A stretch of DNA of 34,988 bases. Source: Planctomycetota bacterium (GTDB taxonomy: Bacteria; Planctomycetota; Planctomycetia; Gemmatales; Gemmataceae). A model generated the notes under the pieces. It was not told where the DNA came from and made no database searches. It saw only the letters and a list, made by a program, of their open reading frames with translations. The stretch lies in contig JAJPIY010000025.1 of NCBI GenBank assembly GCA_021324515.1, forward strand, positions 1 through 34,988, read 5' to 3'. Of the stretch, positions 15,442 to 23,417 are shown one piece after another. A program made the translations under genes and the position numbers. Position 1 is the stretch's first letter. Every line of letters starts with the position of its first letter.

Positions 15442-16837
15442 GATGAAACACTCCCATCTGCGTCGGTGCGCCCAGGGTCTCGTGTTCGGGACCGACCGGC
15501 AGGAACCGCACTGTATAGCCGAAGCGCTTGGCAACTGCCTGCGCCCAGTTTTGAAACTCTTGCCGCGTCCACTCGAAACGATGATCGGGATGACGGAACT
15601 GGCCGGCGGGCAGCGTTTCCCACAAGACATTGTATTCTCGGTTCGGCGTGGTCAGTACGATGGTCGGGGGCTTGGCGAACTCAAACAGAACGCGCTCGAA
15701 GGCCGACAGCCGCGGCGGGTCCAGGTGCTCAACGACTTCGACGACGGCGGCGGCATCGAAACCTTCCAGCCGTTTGTCCCGATACACCAGGGAGCCGTGA
15801 ATCAATCGGACGCGGTTCGCTTGTGCTGGCGGCAGGCGATTCAACTTCAGCCGCCGTTGGCCGGCTTCGAGAGAGCGAATCGAGACATCCATGCCGACGA
15901 TTTCACGGAACTGCTTGTCTTTCAGCAGTTCTCGGATCAGCGAAGCTGCACCACAACCGAGGTCGAGAACGCGTTCGGCGCCGCTGGCCCGCAACGCGGC
16001 CATGACGGCGCCGAGCCGTTGTTCGTTCAACCTCAAAGGCGTTTCCAAGACCTGCTCGGCACCGTCGATTCCGGCCTGTTCGCCGTCCTCGGCCTCGGCC
16101 GGCCCTTCTTCTTGCACCAGGCGAGCAAGGGCCATGCGGTACAGGCTCGGCTTGAAGCACAGGTAACGGCGAACGATCTCATCCTTTTCGGGATGGCGGG
16201 AAAGCCAGCCCGCGCCTTTATCCAGCAGCTTCTGCAACTCATCTTCGCCGACGAAATAATGCTTTCGGTTATCAAATACAGGAATGAGCACATAAAGATG
16301 CGCTAACAGGTCCGACAGCGTGGTTGTTTTGTGGATGGCGACCGAGAAGTACGGACCCTCGCCCCATTCGGGAAACTTCTCGTCCAGCGGATAACGGATC
16401 GCTTCGAGCTCGTATCCCAACGGCTCGAAGACGCGCCTCAGGAACGTCTCGCCGCCGCGCACCGGCAGTACGTCAATGCGGGCTGAGAGGGGAATGGCAG
16501 CGGCGGCCAATTCAGGACGGTCCTTGCAACGGCCTTGCAAGGCCGAACCGAAAACTTGCGCAATCGCAACGCTCAGGAACGAAGAGGCGACGTAGGGACG
16601 GTCATTGACGTACTGGGCCAGTAGAAAATTCTGCTCGGCGTTCTGGCCTCGGACCATGCCTATCGGGTCCACGTCCAGCAACAGGCAAGCCGTACATCGC
16701 TCGGCATGGGCCTCTGGATAAAACACATACGCTTTACCGAAGCTCAAATCGAAACCCTGAAAACGCTCCGGGTGCTTGTGCAGCAGATAGCCCAGGTCGA
16801 GGGCAGGCCGGTAAGTTGTCGTAAGGGTCAGGAGCAT
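15413..16837 (-). CDS. hen1: 3'-terminal RNA ribose 2'-O-methyltransferase Hen1
   Basis: A 474-residue protein matching bacterial Hen1 over its full length. The N-terminal half (MLLTLTTTYRPALDLGYLL, FGKAYVFYPEA, LSVAIAQVFGSAL, SARIDVLPVRGGE) is the Hen1-specific domain that works with Pnkp. The C-terminal half is the methyltransferase: SAM-binding LDLGCGAASL at 291-300, and metal-binding EVVEHLD with E367, E370 and H371, plus a His in RHPDHRFEWTR (416-419). Known Hen1 methylates the 2'-OH at a break end so that repaired RNA resists the same nuclease again. All key residues are present, so the enzyme should be active. The ATG at 16837 is 31 bases after the CitG-like stop, suggesting co-transcription. 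Its usual partner Pnkp is broken downstream. Confidence 0.95.
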   Translation of the reverse strand: MLLTLTTTYRPALDLGYLLHKHPERFQGFDLSFGKAYVFYPEAHAERCTACLLLDVDPIGMVRGQNAEQNFLLAQYVNDRPYVASSFLSVAIAQVFGSALQGRCKDRPELAAAAIPLSARIDVLPVRGGETFLRRVFEPLGYELEAIRYPLDEKFPEWGEGPYFSVAIHKTTTLSDLLAHLYVLIPVFDNRKHYFVGEDELQKLLDKGAGWLSRHPEKDEIVRRYLCFKPSLYRMALARLVQEEGPAEAEDGEQAGIDGAEQVLETPLRLNEQRLGAVMAALRASGAERVLDLGCGAASLIRELLKDKQFREIVGMDVSIRSLEAGQRRLKLNRLPPAQANRVRLIHGSLVYRDKRLEGFDAAAVVEVVEHLDPPRLSAFERVLFEFAKPPTIVLTTPNREYNVLWETLPAGQFRHPDHRFEWTRQEFQNWAQAVAKRFGYTVRFLPVGPEHETLGAPTQMGVFHRDGSSALSS

Positions 16838-16868
16838 GGCTTGGCGCTCTGGCGGATCGTTGTCCGTA

Positions 16869-17735
16869 TCATGCGGACACGTCGGATGGGCCGAAGGTTC
16901 GAGCGATCCACGGCCGCTGCGACGGCAAGGTTATCGTACCTTCCCGCAACAGAACAAACAAACACGCCGTCAGCAGATCGGCCGTAGCGCCGGGATTGCG
17001 TGCGTGGCCCTCCTCACGCAGCCAGGCATCGAAATGATCCAACTCCGTCCCGCCGGCGGCAAGCACGTCCTTGGCCCGACGCGCCGCTTCTTCGGCTTCG
17101 GCCCAGCCGCGCTTACGAGCGATGAGCGTGTCGGGATGATGCGCCATCAGGTGCAAATAGGCAAAAAGGATGGCTCCTTCCATCGAGCCGGTGCGCTGCA
17201 ATCCGGTCAACAACGCCGGTACGCCGTCGTCGAACACCTCGGCGAAGCCGTTGGCGTACTGGCGGGCAATGAGATCGCGCGGGGCGGCCAAGGCCATCAC
17301 CTGCCGCAGCGTTTGCGTCGGCTCCTGAGATACATCTTGTTCGGCAGCGCGCCCCAAGCCGCCGGGTGCGGCCAGGCGGATCGCTTCGTAAGCCAGCCAG
17401 GCATCCTCGACATCGAGCCCGGCGAGAACACCTTCGACGCCGCTGCGCAACTCTTGCTCCGGTGGTACGCTCGCCAGCGGGGCCAAGAGCAGCACGATGC
17501 CGAGGTTGGTGTTCGTGCCACAGACGCGGCGCGTGGCGCGGACGGCATCGAGAATGGTGACGCCGACGCGCCGCTGACAAGCCATTGTCATCACCGGCGC
17601 GATCGCCGCGGCACTGAGCATGAAATCGATGTAGCTGCTGTCGGCAAAGTCGCGGTAGCGATGGACGTTGCCCGGCTTGCGGGCCGTCGCTTCCCAGATA
17701 CAAGCGATCTGCGCGCATAGGCCGGCATCGGTCAT
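16869..17735 (-). CDS. CitG/MdcB-like triphosphoribosyl-dephospho-CoA synthase family protein (H4MPT-associated)
   Basis: A 288-residue protein. The start is the ATG at 17735, preceded by GAGGGGGTG and overlapping the upstream stop as ATGA. EATARKPGNVHRYRDF, GTNTNLGIVLLLAPLA and a C-terminal SMEGAILFAYLHLMAHHPDT, HARNPGATADLLTACLFVLL follow the pattern of the CitG family, which links ATP and dephospho-CoA in citrate lyase activation. No citrate or malonate decarboxylase genes are near. A homologue of this family (called Orf5 in methylotrophs) belongs to the genes for H4MPT-linked C1 transfer, often beside a RimK-like ATP-grasp gene, exactly as here. I therefore infer a part in methanopterin-type cofactor biosynthesis; the reaction is not established. 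Confidence 0.85.
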   Translation of the reverse strand: MTDAGLCAQIACIWEATARKPGNVHRYRDFADSSYIDFMLSAAAIAPVMTMACQRRVGVTILDAVRATRRVCGTNTNLGIVLLLAPLASVPPEQELRSGVEGVLAGLDVEDAWLAYEAIRLAAPGGLGRAAEQDVSQEPTQTLRQVMALAAPRDLIARQYANGFAEVFDDGVPALLTGLQRTGSMEGAILFAYLHLMAHHPDTLIARKRGWAEAEEAARRAKDVLAAGGTELDHFDAWLREEGHARNPGATADLLTACLFVLLREGTITLPSQRPWIARTFGPSDVSA

Positions 17736-18604
17736 TTGCACCCCCTCAAGCGATAATCGTGTATCAGAAAATCGATGACGGCGGCGGCTACGTCTACGCC
17801 CGTCACGGGAGCCAGGGCACGCCAACCGGGCACGGCGTTCGCTTCAAGGACGTACCACTCGCCTTGGGATCCCGGCAGCAGATCAACGCCGGCCATCGCC
17901 GCCCCCAGGGCGGCGGCGGCGCGCAAGGCCAGACGCTCTTCTTCGGCGCTCAAGCGCACGACTTCACCACGGCCGCCCTGGGCGACATTGGTACGCCAGT
18001 CGCCGTGGTTGTAACGCCGCATCGCCGTCAACACCCGCCCCCCCAATACAAACACCCGCAAGTCCCAGCCTGGGTGGGGAATGAACTGTTGAAGATACAA
18101 AACACTCTGTAGGCGCTCCAAAGTGCGGAACGTGCGCCAAGCCATTTCTACATCCGAAACACGTACCATGCCGCGGCCCTCGGAACCGAACAACGGCTTG
18201 ACGACGACATCACCTCCCAGCGCCGTGAATGCTTCCAGGGCAGCATCAGCGTGCTGACATACGACCGTCGGCGGCACTCGCAGCCCTGCCGCTTTGAGAC
18301 AGGCCGTCGCCAGATACTTATCGACGCAGGTTTCGACCGCGCGCGGTGGATTCAGCACAGCTATACCGCCGGCCTGCGCTCGATGCAGCAGATCCATACG
18401 GAACACCACTTGTTCCAACGAACCGGGCGGCATGGTACGGACCAGGACCGCATCGAACCCAGCCAGCGTCTCCATTCCGTGAGCCACCGCTGCGGACAAA
18501 CGACGAAAATCGACAGCCACGGCTTCATGACCTTGCTGCGCCGCCGCACGCTGCAAATCGCGGACGTGCCAACCATCACCGGCAGAGAGAAGGGCTATGC
18601 GCAT
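17732..18604 (-). CDS. RimK-like ATP-grasp ligase (H4MPT-associated, Orf17 type)
   Basis: A 290-residue ATP-grasp protein from the ATG at 18604 (MRIALLSAGDGWHVRDLQRA); the longer upstream frame is unrelated and crosses a repeat. Domain order fits RimK/MptN-like ligases: N-terminal pre-ATP-grasp fold with LVRTMPPGSLEQVVFRMDLL, then DKYLATACLKAAGLRVPPTV, the ATP-binding VVKPLFGSEGRGM, QQFIPHPGWDLRVFVLGG, and the metal-binding VLEANAVPGWRAL. Such enzymes attach amino acids, often glutamate, to acid groups. Next to a CitG-like gene it matches the orf17-orf5 pair of H4MPT-dependent C1 metabolism in methylotrophs and planctomycetes. ATGA overlap with the CitG-like gene indicates one operon. The substrate is inferred from family and context only. 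Confidence 0.87.
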   Translation of the reverse strand: MRIALLSAGDGWHVRDLQRAAAQQGHEAVAVDFRRLSAAVAHGMETLAGFDAVLVRTMPPGSLEQVVFRMDLLHRAQAGGIAVLNPPRAVETCVDKYLATACLKAAGLRVPPTVVCQHADAALEAFTALGGDVVVKPLFGSEGRGMVRVSDVEMAWRTFRTLERLQSVLYLQQFIPHPGWDLRVFVLGGRVLTAMRRYNHGDWRTNVAQGGRGEVVRLSAEEERLALRAAAALGAAMAGVDLLPGSQGEWYVLEANAVPGWRALAPVTGVDVAAAVIDFLIHDYRLRGCK

Positions 18605-18621
18605 TTCGGTTTTTGGTTTTT

Positions 18622-18673
18622 GGTTTTCGGTTTTCCGTGATCCATGATGTGGGCTTTCTGAAAACCGAAAACC
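18622..18673. repeat. Inverted repeat between oxidoreductase and ATP-grasp genes
   Basis: GGTTTTCGGTTTTC (18622-18635) pairs with GAAAACCGAAAACC (18660-18673) around a 24-base loop, with further TTTTGG repeats to the left. It occupies almost the whole gap between the oxidoreductase stop (18676) and the ATP-grasp ATG (18604). It could act as a terminator or attenuator on the minus strand, but no T-run follows, so it may be only a dispersed repeat. Confidence 0.7.
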
Positions 18674-18675
18674 GG

Positions 18676-21576
18676 CTAAATCACGTAATGCCAGGTCTCG
18701 GCACTGGGCACGGCGTCGCGGGTGGCGGTAGGAGCGCAGCCGGGGAGGTAAAAGGCTTCGAGCGCGGGCCGCAGGGGACGATTCATCCACAAGGGCCGGC
18801 GCAGGCCGCCGGGATTGGCGCGGCGGACCTTGGCCAGCCAGCGCTGATAAACCTGATGCGCCTTCTCCGTATCCACGAAGACATCGCCGTAATGATCTTC
18901 GGGCCTCGCCTTACAGATGGTTACCTTCTGGTGCCAGCAGTGCATGCCGCTGATCGGATCGGGCTGTACCGGGAAGGTAAGGTTCTGCGGCACTCCGCCC
19001 TCGCGCCACCAGATGCGTGACGAATCCGGGTCGGCACTGGCGAACGGAGCCGGACCCGCGATCTGACGGACGAACCATTTGCCTGCTTCCGGTTGGGAGA
19101 TGGCGACGACGTTGGCGCTGTAGCGGTTGCCGGGCAGGTCTTGCGGCCGGCGCCAGCGGCCCAGATGGTGCGAACAGGCGGCCACGCCAGGCCGAATCGC
19201 CTCGGTCAGCCAGACGCGATCGACGAAATAACCGATCTCGGTTTGCACTCTTACCAAGTCGCCTTCGGTCAGCCCCAGCCGGGCGCCATCGCTGGGATGC
19301 AGCCACAGCGGATTGCAGTGCGCGATTTCATTGAGCCATTTGGCCGCGCCGCTGCGGGTGTGGATAAGCGTGGGCAAGCGAAACGTCGGCAACAGACAGA
19401 ATTCGCCGGCTTCGGGATTGAGCGTGCGCCAATCGACGTGGCTGGGAATATAGCCGGGAATAGCATATTCCGGCCAGCCCCAATCTACCAACGTCTGCGA
19501 GAACAGTTCCTGCTTGCGCGAAGGCGTGGGGAACCCTTCCACCGCTGTGCCGTCAACTTCGATACCCACGGCTCGGCCGTCCTTGATAAGGACTTTGCTA
19601 ACGGGGCCCACTTCAGCGCCTTGGCGTTCGCTGGGGCTTAGTGCCCTCTCATGGCAGCGGTAAATGGATTTTTTCACCTGGAATGCGCCATAGCGGCGCA
19701 TGTACTCCAACGGATCAAGCCCCTTGGCCTTGGCCGCTTCGGGAAGGCCCGGCACGCGCTCGAAGATATAGCGATAGTATTCGTCGATGGTGATCTTTTG
19801 GCCGGGACGATACGGGCTTTCAAAATGCCGGCGGATGCCCAGTTCGCCCGTGGGGTCCACTTGCCAAGAAAGCTCGATCCAGAACTCGTCTTCTTCCCAA
19901 ACCTGGCCGGGGTTGGCTTCGTAGGTGAATTGCACCGGCTGACCGTCGCGCTCGCGAGCCACACGGTAGACTGGCTGGCGGAAGGCGATCCACATGCCGC
20001 TGTGCGTCTCATAACTGTTCAGATCGTGGCGCTCCGGTCCGTGACCCATCGGCAGTACAAGGTCAGCCCAGTAGGCGGTTTCGTTCCAGATGGGGGTCAG
20101 GGCGACGTGCAGGCCGACTTTTGTCTCGTCCCGCAGCATTTCGATCCAGCTGAACCCATCTGGATAGGTCCACACCGGGTTGAACACGCGCGTGAAATAA
20201 ACGTCCAATTTGCCGCGGCCTTCTTTCAGGAAATGCGGCAGCAGATAGCTCAGCTCGTAGTGGGCGAGAGGATATTCGCGGGGGAAGTGCAGCTCGTTCC
20301 AGACATTCTGCGCCGGCGGCTGGTCAAAGAATTGCGGGCGGAACTTGCACCAGGCGCTGGGATTGGTCCCGCCCTCGGTGCCCACAGCGCCCACCAGGAC
20401 GCTGAGCAGGTGCAGCGTGCGGGCCACTTCCCAACCGCCGAGATGTCCACTGGCCGGCCCACGCCAGTTGTGGGCAGCGAAGCGATGTCCCGCCCGCCCG
20501 ATCCGTCGGGCCACTTCGATGAGGGTGGCGGCCGGGATGCCGCACTCGGCCTCGGCGTATGTGGGGGTGAAGCGGGCATAGTCGGCCTTAAGACAGGCAA
20601 TGAAACTCTCAAATGTCTGCGGTTCTGCCGGGTAGGCATACTCCAAGTAGGCTTGCCAATTCACCCAGCGGCGGAGGAAGTCCGCATCGTACAATTCTTC
20701 CTCCAGAATCACGCGCGCCATGGCCAGCAAGGCGGCGGCTTCGGTGCCGGGGCGAGTAGGGAGCCAATAATCCGCCATCGATGCGGTGTTCGAGAGTCGG
20801 CAGTCCATGACGGCCAGTTTGGCCCCGCTCAATTTGCCCTCGATGATGCGCTGGGCATGGGGATTGAAATAGTGGCCCGATTCGAGATGGGCCGAAATAA
20901 GCAGGATAAACTCCGCGTTGGCATGGTCCGGGCTGGGTCGGTCATACGCCTGCCAAATGGCGTAGCCGAAACGCGCTCCCGAGGAGCAGATGTTGGTGTG
21001 GCTGTTGTGGCCGTCTACACCCCAGGCCTGAAGGACACGTTCAACGTAGCCTTCATTACCCGGCCGGCCGACGTGATAGACCACCTCATTGTGGCGGCCT
21101 TCTTCCAATGCCCGGCGAATGCGGCCGGCGATGAGCGCCAGCGCCTCCGGCCAACCGATCGGCTCCCATTTGCCTTCGCCGCGCGGACCGACCCGTCGCA
21201 GTGGTTGCAGGATGCGGTCGGGATCGTTGATCTGATTGATTGTCGCCGGACCTTTGGCGCAGAGGCGGCCGCGGCTGCCCGGATGGAGCGGGTTGCCTTC
21301 GAATTTACGAATCGTGTTTGTCTCTTTATCCACATAAGCGAGCAAGCCGCAGGCCGATTCGCAATTGAAGCAGGTCGTGGGAATCAATCGATAGCGCCGC
21401 TCCACCCGTTTGCCGGGCCAGCCGCGCGGTTCCACTTCCACCCAATCATCCCACTGTTCCGGCGGCGGGGCGCTGGCGAGAGTACCAGGGGCATGACTCT
21501 CCGGCTGCGGCGGCGCTTCGGGAAGCAGTCCCAACCGCACCGCCCATTTTTCGATCCAACTAATATGTCCAGCCAC
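18676..21576 (-). CDS. Molybdopterin (bis-MGD) oxidoreductase catalytic subunit
   Basis: A 966-residue protein of the DMSO-reductase superfamily. I start it at the GTG at 21576, with GGAGG 5 bases upstream of the spacer TTTTCTT; an upstream in-frame start at 21606 is less likely. C69, C72, C76 (CFNCESAC) and C106 (LCAKGP) bind a 4Fe-4S cluster. C197 in NICSSGARFG is the likely Mo ligand; it is not followed by His, so this is not a classical formate dehydrogenase and is closer to polysulfide/thiosulfate/arsenate-type enzymes. The C-terminal molybdopterin-binding domain includes LPTFRLPTLIHTRSG and NPLWLHPSDGARLGLTEGD. No twin-arginine signal is visible, so it probably stays in the cytoplasm. 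The membrane FeS/NrfD partner is encoded 87 bases upstream. Substrate unknown. Confidence 0.88.
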   Translation of the reverse strand: MAGHISWIEKWAVRLGLLPEAPPQPESHAPGTLASAPPPEQWDDWVEVEPRGWPGKRVERRYRLIPTTCFNCESACGLLAYVDKETNTIRKFEGNPLHPGSRGRLCAKGPATINQINDPDRILQPLRRVGPRGEGKWEPIGWPEALALIAGRIRRALEEGRHNEVVYHVGRPGNEGYVERVLQAWGVDGHNSHTNICSSGARFGYAIWQAYDRPSPDHANAEFILLISAHLESGHYFNPHAQRIIEGKLSGAKLAVMDCRLSNTASMADYWLPTRPGTEAAALLAMARVILEEELYDADFLRRWVNWQAYLEYAYPAEPQTFESFIACLKADYARFTPTYAEAECGIPAATLIEVARRIGRAGHRFAAHNWRGPASGHLGGWEVARTLHLLSVLVGAVGTEGGTNPSAWCKFRPQFFDQPPAQNVWNELHFPREYPLAHYELSYLLPHFLKEGRGKLDVYFTRVFNPVWTYPDGFSWIEMLRDETKVGLHVALTPIWNETAYWADLVLPMGHGPERHDLNSYETHSGMWIAFRQPVYRVARERDGQPVQFTYEANPGQVWEEDEFWIELSWQVDPTGELGIRRHFESPYRPGQKITIDEYYRYIFERVPGLPEAAKAKGLDPLEYMRRYGAFQVKKSIYRCHERALSPSERQGAEVGPVSKVLIKDGRAVGIEVDGTAVEGFPTPSRKQELFSQTLVDWGWPEYAIPGYIPSHVDWRTLNPEAGEFCLLPTFRLPTLIHTRSGAAKWLNEIAHCNPLWLHPSDGARLGLTEGDLVRVQTEIGYFVDRVWLTEAIRPGVAACSHHLGRWRRPQDLPGNRYSANVVAISQPEAGKWFVRQIAGPAPFASADPDSSRIWWREGGVPQNLTFPVQPDPISGMHCWHQKVTICKARPEDHYGDVFVDTEKAHQVYQRWLAKVRRANPGGLRRPLWMNRPLRPALEAFYLPGCAPTATRDAVPSAETWHYVI

Positions 21577-21663
21577 AAGAAAACCTCCGCTCGCCCACAG
21601 CAACAAAAAGCAGCCTTTGCTTGTGCTGCGGACGGGTCTGAAACATGCCTTGTCCGTCCATTG

Positions 21664-23238
21664 TCAGCTCAAGGGAACTCGTTGCGGCGCCTGCACCCAC
21701 AGCCATTCAATAACCAGCAGTCCGCCCAACGCCAGTACGCCCGCCAGCACCGCTGCCGCAGGGAAACCGGTCGCCAACAAGAGCAAGGGCAGTACATGGC
21801 CCACCCCGATCCCGCCGCCCCAGAACAGGCGGCCATTTGGTCGCCTGATGATCCATTGCAAAGCCAGGTGAGCATCGGTGGTCGGCGGCGTGGTCAACAA
21901 CTCGGCGAGAAGCGCAACCAGACTGCAACCGACGGTGCTTGCAAGGACCAACGTGGGAAGGCGATTGCTGCTGCCCCCCGAAAAGACGTCGAGTATCCGC
22001 CACACGGCGCTGCCGGCAAGCAGCGCATGGGCGAGTAAATGAATCGCCAAAAGAGGATTTTGCCAAAAGTCGCGTCCTTTGGCCTGTGCGAACAAAAATG
22101 CAGTGTAGACTGCGGAGCAAAGCGCCAAGACCGCGCCGGGCCAAAGGAGCACGGCAGCGAAGGTCGCCGCGCCGGCCAAACGGGCCGTTAACCAGAGGGT
22201 GAGGATCGCGCCGTAGCCGGTCAGCAGATAGGCGCCGCGCACCAGCCACGAGCGCCACTGCGGCCGCAGCAACACACTCAAAAAGCGCCGAGGCTGCTTC
22301 AAGTCGGCCACGAGAAGCCCAGCGGTTAAGCCGAGGAACACCAGGGCCACAAGCCCCAGGGCCAGCGCCAAGCCCGTACCCAAGGGGGCACCCATTAGGA
22401 GCGGCGCAACGGCCACGGCCAGAAAAGCTCCCGTAGCGATCGATTTTGTCCAGGTATAGGCGGCTACCTCCCAGCCCCAGGCCGGCGCCCGCGGACGCAC
22501 ATCGTAGACGCGCCGGGGAGAAGGAGGTGGCGCGGCCAACGGCAGCGCTTGAGGCAGCGAAGGGGCCGCCTCACGGGCGTTTGGGCGAGGCGCGATACTT
22601 GGTTCGACAGGCTTCCCATCGGTGCCGACATAGGCGCTGCGGCCCCACAGGGTCGGCCCGTGGGCGGCAGTTTGTGCCGGTACCAGGGCGGCGGCTTCGC
22701 CTTCCAGATAAAACAGCTTGGGACGCGTCCCTTTTTCGGGCTTCCGCACCTGGGTCGGATGCCGATCCAGCAAGCGGGCGATCTCGCTCGTTGGATCGTC
22801 AAGGTCGCCGGCAACGATGGCTTGTTCAGGGCAGACAACCACGCAGCTCGGTGCCAATCCCTGGTCCAGTCGGTGTGCGCAGAAATTACACTTGGCAGCC
22901 GTTTGGCTGTCCGGGTCGATGTACAGGGCATCGTAAGGACAGGCTTGTAAACACGACTTGCAGCCGATGCAACGGTCGGAGTTGAAATCGACCACGCCAT
23001 CGTCCCTTCGATAAAGCGCGGTGACGGGACAGATCGTGACGCACGGCGCCAAGTCGCAGTGATTGCAGCGCATCACCGTAAAATAACGCCGATTATGCGG
23101 AAAAGTTCCTTTCTCCACATATTTCACCCAGGTCCGATCGACACCGAGGGGCACCTGATGCTCACTCTTGCAGGCCACTGTGCAGGCATGACAACCAATG
23201 CACTTGCGGTTGTCGATCAAGAATCCGAAGGTCGGCAT
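21664..23238 (-). CDS. Fused ferredoxin-like (PsrB/DmsB) and NrfD/PsrC membrane subunit
   Basis: A 524-residue fusion starting at the ATG at 23238; the longer frame adds an unrelated N-terminus. Residues about 1-190 carry four 4Fe-4S cysteine sets (CIGCHACTVACK, CNHCDLAPCVTICP, CIGCKSCLQACP, CNFCAHRLDQGLAPSCVVVC) as in DmsB/PsrB electron-transfer subunits. A Pro/Ala linker of about 80 residues follows. Residues about 285-524 are hydrophobic with seven or eight membrane segments and resemble NrfD/PsrC quinone-binding subunits (YTWTKSIATGAFLAVAVAPL, LVADLKQPRRFLSVLLRPQW). In most complexes these are two proteins. No Tat signal is seen, in keeping with the catalytic partner. The pair would pass electrons between a cytoplasmic substrate site and the quinone pool; direction and substrate are unknown. 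Confidence 0.88.
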   Translation of the reverse strand: MPTFGFLIDNRKCIGCHACTVACKSEHQVPLGVDRTWVKYVEKGTFPHNRRYFTVMRCNHCDLAPCVTICPVTALYRRDDGVVDFNSDRCIGCKSCLQACPYDALYIDPDSQTAAKCNFCAHRLDQGLAPSCVVVCPEQAIVAGDLDDPTSEIARLLDRHPTQVRKPEKGTRPKLFYLEGEAAALVPAQTAAHGPTLWGRSAYVGTDGKPVEPSIAPRPNAREAAPSLPQALPLAAPPPSPRRVYDVRPRAPAWGWEVAAYTWTKSIATGAFLAVAVAPLLMGAPLGTGLALALGLVALVFLGLTAGLLVADLKQPRRFLSVLLRPQWRSWLVRGAYLLTGYGAILTLWLTARLAGAATFAAVLLWPGAVLALCSAVYTAFLFAQAKGRDFWQNPLLAIHLLAHALLAGSAVWRILDVFSGGSSNRLPTLVLASTVGCSLVALLAELLTTPPTTDAHLALQWIIRRPNGRLFWGGGIGVGHVLPLLLLATGFPAAAVLAGVLALGGLLVIEWLWVQAPQRVPLS

Positions 23239-23417
23239 AGCGAAGGTGTCCTTTCTTGCCCCACAAGGTGTACTTTCTATTTGTATAGCCTTCGGCCCCG
23301 AGCTTGGGGAGAGGCGCCTTCCGTCTCCTAGGGCGGCCAATCGCCAATCGCTCCAGGTTCTCTATACTTATGCGCATCGGCTGAAGAGAGACATCCAATA
23401 GAGGAAGGAGGAGGCAC

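Noticed and set aside
16869-17735. Citrate lyase activation gene citG
   Set aside because: No citrate lyase or malonate decarboxylase genes are nearby, and the coupled ATP-grasp gene matches the H4MPT orf17-orf5 pair.
19651-22038. 795-codon plus-strand open frame opposite the Mo oxidoreductase
   Set aside because: The minus strand encodes clear FeS and molybdopterin motifs over the whole region; the plus frame is a high-GC shadow and its product has no known domain.
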